21,286 nucleotides of DNA from positions 1 through 21,286 of the forward strand of contig JAIPGE010000003.1 of the NCBI GenBank assembly GCA_021736285.1. The letters run 5' to 3'. A program made the position numbers and the translations under genes. The number at the start of each line of letters is the position of its first letter. The stretch's first letter is position 1. Of this stretch, positions 15,473 through 21,286 are shown piece after piece. Below the pieces are notes generated by a model. The model was not told where the DNA came from, ran no database searches, and saw only the letters and a list, made by a program, of their open reading frames with translations. The stretch is from Candidatus Izemoplasma sp. GTDB taxonomy: Bacteria; Bacillota_I; Bacilli_A; Izemoplasmatales; Izemoplasmataceae.

Positions 15473-15487
15473 TTTATACAGTATAAA
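15473..15487. promoter_or_regulatory. Perfect palindrome, possible operator/internal promoter before sqvD
   Basis: TTTATAC-N-GTATAAA is a perfect 15-bp inverted repeat about 22 nt before the sqvD start. It contains TATACT on the minus strand, which could be a -10 box, but there is no convincing -35 hexamer at normal spacing. Palindrome length and position fit a regulator site, yet AT-rich palindromes arise by chance in this genome. Confidence 0.3.
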
Positions 15488-15513
15488 ATAGTGGTTTTTG
15501 GTAATTAACAATC

Positions 15514-15543
15514 ATTAGGCACCATTAGATAATGGCACCTAAT
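15514..15543 (-). promoter_or_regulatory. Intercistronic RNA stem-loop after the binding-protein gene
   Basis: In the minus-strand transcript a 13-bp stem with two adjacent G-U pairs (ATTAGGTGCCATT/AATGGTGCCTAAT) closes a 4-nt loop, 23 nt after the binding-protein stop codon. No U-tract follows, so it is not a standard terminator. The two G-U pairs exist only in the minus-strand RNA; the plus strand would have A-C mismatches. The structure is thus specific for the operon mRNA. A 3'-end-stabilising or partial-termination element is likely. Confidence 0.65.
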
Positions 15544-15566
15544 AATTGAAAAACTATGTCGTTTTA

Positions 15567-16775
15567 TTACTCAGTTGGGGCAGCTGCTTTAAGATCTGCT
15601 TCTAACTGTGTAAGTAAATCTAAAGCTGTTCCTTCAGTTCCTGATGCCGCATCTTCAACAAATTGATTGATGATTGGATACATACCAGGAATCATAACTT
15701 GTGCTAACCAATCTTGAACATACGCGTTGTCAGTTGCTGCAATTTCACTTAGGAATACATTGTATTCAGCTGTGAAATCACCATAATCAACAGTCGCACC
15801 AAGTCTTGGGGTTAAGTAAGGTACTGTTCCAGTGTAATAATCATGTTGTTCAGCTTCAGCCATCCAAGCGATGAAGTCTTGTGCTTCTTCTTCTAATCCG
15901 CTATCTTTGAATGCAGCCAATGATTTTCCACCTAAGATTGTCGCTCTATTAGACATTTCAGGCATTCTTACAACTGTCCAATTAAAGTCTAAATCTTGAT
16001 AGTTACTTACGTTCCAGTTTCCAGATAAATGGAATCCATATTGTCCAGTACGGAATAATGATGCTGAATCTTTTGTAACATATGCATCACGTGGTAAAAA
16101 TCCAGTTTCATAAAAATCCATCAACATTTGAACAACTTCAACAGCGTCATCTGATGTTAAGTTAGACTCTGTATAAGGTGTTTCCCAGATTTCTACACCA
16201 TTTTGATAAAGTAATGGCATAAATCTGTGTGCTTGATGATCGAAGATACCAGGATTTGCAACATTAGATTGATCTTTCAACTTGCTCATTTCTGTTTCAA
16301 AATTTTCCCATGTCCATCCTTCGTCTGTTGAAGTTGGATAATCTACATTATATTCATCTAATAAATCTAAATTGACAAATAATCCATTTGCAGTAATATC
16401 CATTGGCAATGAAATAACTTCATCATCAGAATTGAAGAATAAATTCGTAAAACCTGATGTGGTATAAACATCATCTAAAGGTAAGATGCTGTCTTTAAAG
16501 TTATTTAAGTGCCCTTCAGTTACACGTGCTAATGCAGGTGCTTCTCCACCACTGATCATTGTAGCTAATCTAGCTTCATAATCATTGTACGCGACTGGTA
16601 CTAATTCAATAACTACGCCAGTTTCTGCTTCATAATCATCAAGAAGATCTTGCATGACATCGCCTTCTGTACCGTCACTCCACCATAACATTTGTAAGGT
16701 TTCGTCTTTTCCGCCACATCCGACTAAGGTGAAAACTGCAACTAATAAAACTAATAATGATAATACTTTTTTCAT
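15567..16775 (-). CDS. Sugar ABC transporter substrate-binding lipoprotein (candidate SQ-binding)
   Basis: This is an extracellular solute-binding protein, family 1 (MalE/UgpB/SmoF-like), of 402 aa. The ATG at 16775 is chosen because a strong AAGGAGGAG site lies just upstream; an in-frame ATG at 16817 would add 14 residues without a ribosome site. It has a lipoprotein signal peptide: MKK, a hydrophobic stretch, and the lipobox LVGC with the lipidated C20. The mature start, with LQMLWWSDG and FEA-like periplasmic-fold segments (VIELVPVAYNDYEARL), is typical. It is anchored outside the membrane and delivers ligand to the two permeases encoded upstream. Ligand specificity for SQ or sulfoquinovosyl-glycerol is inferred from the neighbouring sulfoquinovosidase. 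It is followed by an RNA stem-loop. Confidence 0.88.
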   Translation of the reverse strand: MKKVLSLLVLLVAVFTLVGCGGKDETLQMLWWSDGTEGDVMQDLLDDYEAETGVVIELVPVAYNDYEARLATMISGGEAPALARVTEGHLNNFKDSILPLDDVYTTSGFTNLFFNSDDEVISLPMDITANGLFVNLDLLDEYNVDYPTSTDEGWTWENFETEMSKLKDQSNVANPGIFDHQAHRFMPLLYQNGVEIWETPYTESNLTSDDAVEVVQMLMDFYETGFLPRDAYVTKDSASLFRTGQYGFHLSGNWNVSNYQDLDFNWTVVRMPEMSNRATILGGKSLAAFKDSGLEEEAQDFIAWMAEAEQHDYYTGTVPYLTPRLGATVDYGDFTAEYNVFLSEIAATDNAYVQDWLAQVMIPGMYPIINQFVEDAASGTEGTALDLLTQLEADLKAAAPTE

Positions 16776-16824
16776 AAACTCCTCCTTATTTTTTTTATAT
16801 AAAATCTGCATGATCACAGAATTT

Positions 16825-17640
16825 TTATCCTTTCATACCTGAACTTGCGGTTCCTTGAACAAATTGCTTTTGGAAAATAATAAATACAATTAACATCGGT
16901 AACATAGATATCGCTGACATCGCGATAATTGAACTATAATCAGCGCCAAATTGTCCTGTAAAGTTAGCAATGGCGAGTTGTATGGTGTATTTTTCTGGTG
17001 AACTAATCGCAATAAGTGGCCAAATATAATCATTCCACCGCCACATAAATGAAAAGATGGCTAGTGTCGCAATGGCTGGCTTCGCATTAGGAATAATAAT
17101 ACTTAAGAATATTCGCCATTCTGATGCGCCATCAATACGCGCAGATTGAATGATTTCATCAGGAATTGTAAGTAAGTACTGACGCATTAAGAAAATCCCC
17201 GTTGGGGTTGCGGCAGCTGGAACAATGAGTGCCCATAATGAATCATATAATCCAAACGCTCTTAATACTGAAAAGATGGGAACCATAATAACTTCTAGTG
17301 GTAACATAATTGTTGATAATATAATCATAATAATGATTGTATCGCCTTTAAACCGAAACTTTGCTAAAGCATAACCAGACATTGTATTTATCAATACAGC
17401 AATAAATGTCGACGTTGTTGCAACAAAGAATGAATTGCCGATATATCTTAAAAAGTTACCCCGTTCTATGGCTTTGACATAATTATCTAATGTGAATTCT
17501 CTTGGGAAGAACGTTGGTGTTGATGAAAACAATTCGTTCATTGGTTTAAACGATGACGCTAATATATAGATAACTGGCGATAAAAATATTAATACGAGTA
17601 AACTAGCAATGAAGTAAAGAAAGATGTGTGACTTTTTCAT
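16825..17640 (-). CDS. Sugar ABC transporter permease, MalG type
   Basis: This is an inner membrane permease of 271 aa with six hydrophobic segments. The EAA loop that contacts the ATPase is ARIDGASEWRIFLSIIIPNA followed by KPA, and the MalG-like C-terminus ends in QKQFVQGTASSGMKG. Its ATG overlaps the stop of the preceding permease gene (ATGA), so translation is coupled. With the MalF-type partner and the lipoprotein it forms a carbohydrate-uptake (CUT1) importer. No ATP-binding subunit is encoded in the window. An MsmK-type shared ATPase elsewhere in the genome would be needed. Confidence 0.92.
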   Translation of the reverse strand: MKKSHIFLYFIASLLVLIFLSPVIYILASSFKPMNELFSSTPTFFPREFTLDNYVKAIERGNFLRYIGNSFFVATTSTFIAVLINTMSGYALAKFRFKGDTIIIMIILSTIMLPLEVIMVPIFSVLRAFGLYDSLWALIVPAAATPTGIFLMRQYLLTIPDEIIQSARIDGASEWRIFLSIIIPNAKPAIATLAIFSFMWRWNDYIWPLIAISSPEKYTIQLAIANFTGQFGADYSSIIAMSAISMLPMLIVFIIFQKQFVQGTASSGMKG

Positions 17641-18533
17641 GTGTTAGTCCCTCCTCTTTGAAAGAAGAAATTCAATGCTGTAAAGATTGTCACGATGAGT
17701 AACATAATAACTGACATAGCACTAGAATAGCCTATTTGATAGCTTTTAAAAGCTGTTTCATAGATGTATTGAACAGTGAATTCTGTTTTTTCAAATGGCC
17801 CGCCACCAGTTAAAGTAACAACAAGTGGATAGATTTTAAAGATTTCCATTGTAAGTAAGATGAAAACCATTAGCCGTGCCGGCTTTAACGCGGGATACGT
17901 CACATGCCAAAACCGTTGTAAGCGGGATGCGCCATCAACTTTAGCAGCTTCATAAAGTGATGTCGGAATACTTAATAGTGCGGCCATAAAGATAATCATA
18001 AAGTATCCTGTCCGCGACCATACTTTTGCAAATACAACAGACCACCAGGCAAACCTTGGATTAATTAAGGTCTCGATTGGAGCAAGTCCCAAGTTTCTAA
18101 TGATTGTATTAAACAATCCAAAATTTCCTGCTAATATCCATTGCCATATAATCCCGACGACAATTGGTGAGATCATTACTGGCCAATAATAAATTGCTCG
18201 CCAGAAATTTTTTCCCTTTATTGGTTGTACCAACAACAAAGAAATCAATAATGCCGTTGTAAAAATAATTGGTACTGTAACAACAACCAGCGATATAATG
18301 TTTTTAAGTGCTGCTAAGAAATCTTCATCTTGAAATAGATTGATATAATTTTGAAGTCCAACATAATTAGGTGTTCCAAATGTAAACAATGTCATATCTG
18401 TAAATGAATAATACACACCCACAAACGCTGGAAAAATGATGAATGTTGCAAATATAATCAAGTTAGGCGCTAAAAATAAGTACGGAATTGCTTTTTGTCT
18501 AAATTTATAGGACTTATATGATTGTTGTTTCAT
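17637..18533 (-). CDS. Sugar ABC transporter permease, MalF type
   Basis: This is a 298-aa membrane permease with six hydrophobic segments and the EAA loop YEAAKVDGASRLQRFWHVTY followed by PALKPA. It is the UgpA/MalF-like member of a CUT1 importer and is shorter than E. coli MalF because it lacks the large periplasmic loop. It carries an AGGAGG ribosome site inside the end of the glycosidase gene and overlaps its stop codon by 4 nt (ATGA). Direct coupling to the sulfoquinovosidase gene supports a role in uptake of SQ or its glycosides. The exact substrate is not readable from sequence. Confidence 0.92.
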   Translation of the reverse strand: MKQQSYKSYKFRQKAIPYLFLAPNLIIFATFIIFPAFVGVYYSFTDMTLFTFGTPNYVGLQNYINLFQDEDFLAALKNIISLVVVTVPIIFTTALLISLLLVQPIKGKNFWRAIYYWPVMISPIVVGIIWQWILAGNFGLFNTIIRNLGLAPIETLINPRFAWWSVVFAKVWSRTGYFMIIFMAALLSIPTSLYEAAKVDGASRLQRFWHVTYPALKPARLMVFILLTMEIFKIYPLVVTLTGGGPFEKTEFTVQYIYETAFKSYQIGYSSAMSVIMLLIVTIFTALNFFFQRGGTNT

Positions 18534-20548
18534 TTAAACGCCTCCTTTTCATAATGATATGTCTCTGTAATACTTTTAAATAATTTATTATATTTTGAGT
18601 TTTTACGATAGAATACTGGGGGATATCCAATTGGACATGTAACTTCAATGAGTCCTGGTTCTGTAGTAATCTCTCCAGTCCATAAATGCACCCATTCGTC
18701 TTTTGGAAGGTATACCTCTTGTTTGGTTTGTCCGTGGTTAACCACGGGGCGAACCAAGACGTCAGAGCCAAATAAATACTGATACTGAAGATCATAGACT
18801 ACTTCGTCTTCTTCATAGTGCAAAAATAGTGCTCTTTGTACAGGATACCCTTTCTCTGTAGCTTCTTCAAATAACGCATTTATATACGGTTTTAAACGAT
18901 GTCTTATATCTGTCATTTTTGCCATAAGGTGCATTGTTTCGTTATCATGATGAAATTGAAAGTTTTCATCAGGTCGGTTTCCTTCATGTGTTCTCATATA
19001 AGCGGTAAAAACACTCATTTCCAACCATCTTTCAAACAATTCTTTAGTTCGAATGTTACCATGTAAACTTGTATAGCCACCGATATCACTATGTGTATAA
19101 GGATTTCCAATCATTCCAACAGATAATGCAGAAGGGATGACAGATGCAATACCATCATGACGCTCCCAATTGACACTTTGATCGCCAGCCCACAATGATG
19201 TTGAATATTTTTGTGATCCGTGAGCACCTGCGCGCATAAAATAGAAGACTTCGCCTAATTTACCTGATTCTTTAACTGCTTCATAGTTACACTTTGCCCA
19301 TAACACTGGCCATTCATTGTGCATCAACTTAGCATCTATATTATTATGTAACTTACAATCAACAGGTAAATATTCTCCAAAATCAGCCATCCATCCTTTA
19401 ATCCCCAAATCGATAAGGTTGGTCTTAATAATATTCTTATACCACTCAAAAGCGCTTGGGTTTGTTAAATCTAGAATACCACAATAAAACTCTCCAAAAT
19501 CGACGAGATACGTTTTAGATTGATTATTTAATACTAAGTATCCCGCTTTTTTTGCCTCTGTAAATAATGATTGATCTTCTAAAAGAAACGGACAAATATA
19601 TGCTAGAAACTGAACATTCTTTTTGTTCAATGTTTTAATATTTTCTTTTAAATTAGGATAATGTGATTCATCTAATACCCAATTCCAAAATAGGCGTTTA
19701 CCAAAGCTTGTATAGCGATGTCCTGCCCAATCTTGGCACCATAACCCTGACACATTTATGTCGTTTTCTTCAGCTGTTTTTAAATACTCTAACACTTGAT
19801 CCATGCCGCCCTGTACACCCAAAATCATACCCTCTTGTAAGAATTCTGGGAGCTTTGGTGGGCGGCCTGTGTAGGATGTCAAGTCATTTATAATATTTAA
19901 ATAGGAGTCTTTAAAGGATAAAACCATTTCTTTTGGGACTTCCCAAAAGAACAGTTCGTGAAAATTTTTGTGTTTGAAATTAAAATCGGCATACGCATAG
20001 GTATCGACATGTAACCAGTATTTTCTAGTTGAAACAAATGTCGGCTCGGGGTAATATGTATTATAATAATCTCCGCCGGCCCGATCTTGTAAATTGGCAT
20101 AAAATGTGGTTAATGAATGCTTATCTCTACCAACACCTGGTTCAGATGTCCACAGTGGAAAATTTCTACCTCTTAAATTAAAGTATGATGCTTGCTCGCC
20201 GCATCCATAAACTTTTTCTTCTTCAGTGGCATAAAGTCGCATCCAAAATCGATTAAACCCGTTTGATGATTTAAAAGATAATTGCAATCTATTATTCGTT
20301 TCTTTAAACGTAACAGTTAAAGAAATGTCTTGATGGTAAAATGTCACAACATCATCATTACGGGTGAATTTTTCTAATCCTATCCGTTGTTCAATATAAT
20401 CGTCTACTTCAAAATTACCGCGATAACTCTCAATATTTTCAGTCCCATGCCCAAGATAGAAAACGGGTCTTCTAGGCGTATGATAAAAAACAGTTTCATT
20501 ATTATAGGTTATCGTTAATTCATTATTGTCTATTATAAATTTAATCAT
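18530..20548 (-). CDS. yihQ: Sulfoquinovosidase, glycoside hydrolase family 31 (YihQ-like)
   Basis: This is a retaining alpha-glycosidase that releases SQ from sulfoquinovosyl glycerol and related glycosides. The 672-aa protein has an N-terminal beta-sandwich, a GH31 barrel (about 235-540) and C-terminal beta domains. No signal peptide is seen, so it acts in the cytosol on imported glycosides. Catalytic residues are the nucleophile D389 (WMADFGEY) and the acid/base D456 (WAGDQ). The sulfonate-recognition set known from E. coli YihQ is intact at matching spacing: Q272 (WCQDW), R285 and W288 (GKRLFWNW) and Y492 (DIGGYT), corresponding to Q288, R301, W304 and Y508. This makes it the strongest single functional anchor for SQ metabolism in the window. 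It is the second gene of the operon, 12 nt after the DUF4867-like gene. Confidence 0.95.
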   Translation of the reverse strand: MIKFIIDNNELTITYNNETVFYHTPRRPVFYLGHGTENIESYRGNFEVDDYIEQRIGLEKFTRNDDVVTFYHQDISLTVTFKETNNRLQLSFKSSNGFNRFWMRLYATEEEKVYGCGEQASYFNLRGRNFPLWTSEPGVGRDKHSLTTFYANLQDRAGGDYYNTYYPEPTFVSTRKYWLHVDTYAYADFNFKHKNFHELFFWEVPKEMVLSFKDSYLNIINDLTSYTGRPPKLPEFLQEGMILGVQGGMDQVLEYLKTAEENDINVSGLWCQDWAGHRYTSFGKRLFWNWVLDESHYPNLKENIKTLNKKNVQFLAYICPFLLEDQSLFTEAKKAGYLVLNNQSKTYLVDFGEFYCGILDLTNPSAFEWYKNIIKTNLIDLGIKGWMADFGEYLPVDCKLHNNIDAKLMHNEWPVLWAKCNYEAVKESGKLGEVFYFMRAGAHGSQKYSTSLWAGDQSVNWERHDGIASVIPSALSVGMIGNPYTHSDIGGYTSLHGNIRTKELFERWLEMSVFTAYMRTHEGNRPDENFQFHHDNETMHLMAKMTDIRHRLKPYINALFEEATEKGYPVQRALFLHYEEDEVVYDLQYQYLFGSDVLVRPVVNHGQTKQEVYLPKDEWVHLWTGEITTEPGLIEVTCPIGYPPVFYRKNSKYNKLFKSITETYHYEKEAFK

Positions 20549-20560
20549 CGTTATTCCTCA

Positions 20561-21229
20561 CTAATAGTTAATCTTATAGTTTGTTCCAAGTATTCCAATA
20601 TGTGCGCCAAGATCTACAAACTTTTGATGTTCTTGATGACATAATAACCATTTATTGGTTTTAAATAATAACCGATCTTCATTTTGTTCTAAAGCGCTAC
20701 TGTGAACAAAAGACATATTGGTAGAATATGATAAAATCACACCACATTTGAATCCAGAATCCATTACTTTACAAGGAGAGAAGTGTAATGTTCTTGGATA
20801 AATTTCGATGACTGTTCCTTGCGGAACATAAAATGCTGTGATTTGCTTCGTGTCAAATGTATTATCCCTAATATCATCCGATGATCCTAACAATAAAACA
20901 AAAGAAGATTCGGCTATATTTATCTCTGAAGATTTGTGATACTCTAATGCGTTCAATTTCTGATTGTGCCCATTGACATAGCCATATTGTAATTTAACAT
21001 GCCCAAACACATCAAGGTACGGTGTTGTTGTACTGAGTGTTTTTTCAAACGTTTCATCATGTGCTATATATTGATTTCCATTGGGTGGTATTGTTGTGTG
21101 CTCTTTTAGATAATTAATTGCTTCTATAAAATGATTCTGGTGTAACACTCTACCAAATTTTTTAAAGCGATCATTGTTAATATCATATACTGATAAGGGT
21201 TTGTTTTTTTCTCGTAATTTTTCTAGCAT
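20561..21229 (-). CDS. DUF4867-like, cupin-type protein of sulfoglycolysis operons
   Basis: This is a 222-aa soluble protein. The ATG at 21229 has a GGGAGG ribosome site; an in-frame TTG four codons upstream lies within that site and is rejected. The protein appears to be a small cupin-like beta-barrel. Possible metal ligands are E96, H98 and E102 (LEYHKSSEIN) and H149 (PRTLHFSPC), and FYVPQGTVIEIY is typical of cupin strands. It resembles the DUF4867 family, which I recall as the unexplained SftX protein of transaldolase-type SQ clusters. It is the first gene of the visible operon, directly before the sulfoquinovosidase. Possible roles are an SQ mutarotase, epimerase or auxiliary isomerase, all unproven. 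The family assignment is from memory. Confidence 0.65.
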   Translation of the reverse strand: MLEKLREKNKPLSVYDINNDRFKKFGRVLHQNHFIEAINYLKEHTTIPPNGNQYIAHDETFEKTLSTTTPYLDVFGHVKLQYGYVNGHNQKLNALEYHKSSEINIAESSFVLLLGSSDDIRDNTFDTKQITAFYVPQGTVIEIYPRTLHFSPCKVMDSGFKCGVILSYSTNMSFVHSSALEQNEDRLLFKTNKWLLCHQEHQKFVDLGAHIGILGTNYKINY

Positions 21230-21243
21230 AATGCCTCCCAAGT

Positions 21244-21257
21244 TGTAACCGCTTATC
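21244..21257 (-). promoter_or_regulatory. cre-like operator upstream of the sulfoquinovose operon
   Basis: On the minus strand GATAAGCGGTTACA matches the CcpA catabolite-repression consensus TGWAANCGNTNWCA at every defined base except the first two, and lies just before the first gene's ribosome site. The window ends too soon to show the promoter. A LacI-family operator or chance match is possible. Confidence 0.3.
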
Positions 21258-21286
21258 TTTAAGTTTTAAAAAAATAAAGCTAAAAC

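Noticed and set aside
1..21286. CRISPR array, tRNA/rRNA genes, insertion sequences or prophage genes
   Set aside because: No regularly spaced repeats, transposase or integrase genes, or cloverleaf-like segments were noticed. Genes are tightly packed and gaps are all under 150 nt.

Overview
This is a low-GC Gram-positive-type genome segment. All genes read in the standard bacterial code: TGA ends several genes, such as the glycosidase, one permease and the CoA-ligase beta subunit, and TGG encodes Trp. The mixture of a lipoprotein-type sugar-binding protein, MsmK-type ABC permeases, a split transketolase and UTRA-domain GntR regulators suggests a fermentative Bacillota or an Acholeplasma/Izemoplasma-like mollicute. 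Code-4 mycoplasmas are excluded. The exact lineage is inference.

Layout. Positions 1-2500 (+ strand) hold housekeeping genes: the 3' part of lysS, its terminator, cysK and a small flavodoxin-like gene. On the opposite strand follow cysE (2499-3053) and a three-gene operon with its own strong promoter: fba, a ZIP metal transporter and an unrecognised 198-aa protein (3158-5425). Upstream of fba lie two overlapping GntR/UTRA regulators (5539-7075). The rest of the window (7151-21229) is one long minus-strand gene series with short gaps or 4-nt overlaps.

That series reads as a complete sulfoquinovose (SQ) catabolic operon of the sulfoglycolytic transketolase (sulfo-TK) type with a sulfoacetate-forming end branch. 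In transcription order it is: DUF4867-like protein, GH31 sulfoquinovosidase, two ABC permeases, sugar-binding lipoprotein, FucI-fold SQ isomerase (SqvD-like), transketolase N and C subunits (SqwG, SqwH), RpiB-type isomerase (SqwI), a carboxylate-type membrane transporter, a CoA-acylating aldehyde dehydrogenase (SqwD), and a two-subunit ADP-forming acyl-CoA ligase (SqwK, SqwL). The proposed flow has five steps. SQ-glycosides are cleaved to SQ, and SQ is isomerised to sulfofructose. Two transketolase cuts onto glyceraldehyde-3-P, with an aldose-ketose isomerisation of sulfoerythrose in between, give two xylulose-5-P and sulfoacetaldehyde. Sulfoacetaldehyde is oxidised to sulfoacetyl-CoA, which is cleaved to sulfoacetate with ATP formation. 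Sulfoacetate is then exported. No sulfosugar kinase, sulfosugar aldolase or transaldolase is present.

The pathway class matches published sulfo-TK work, including a sulfoacetate variant I recall from an Acholeplasma. The pathway itself is therefore probably not new. The parts that deserve attention are the remodelled active sites of SqwI and SqwH, the undefined DUF4867 protein, the uncharacterised exporter, the tandem regulators, the missing ABC ATPase and an intercistronic stem-loop after the binding-protein gene.
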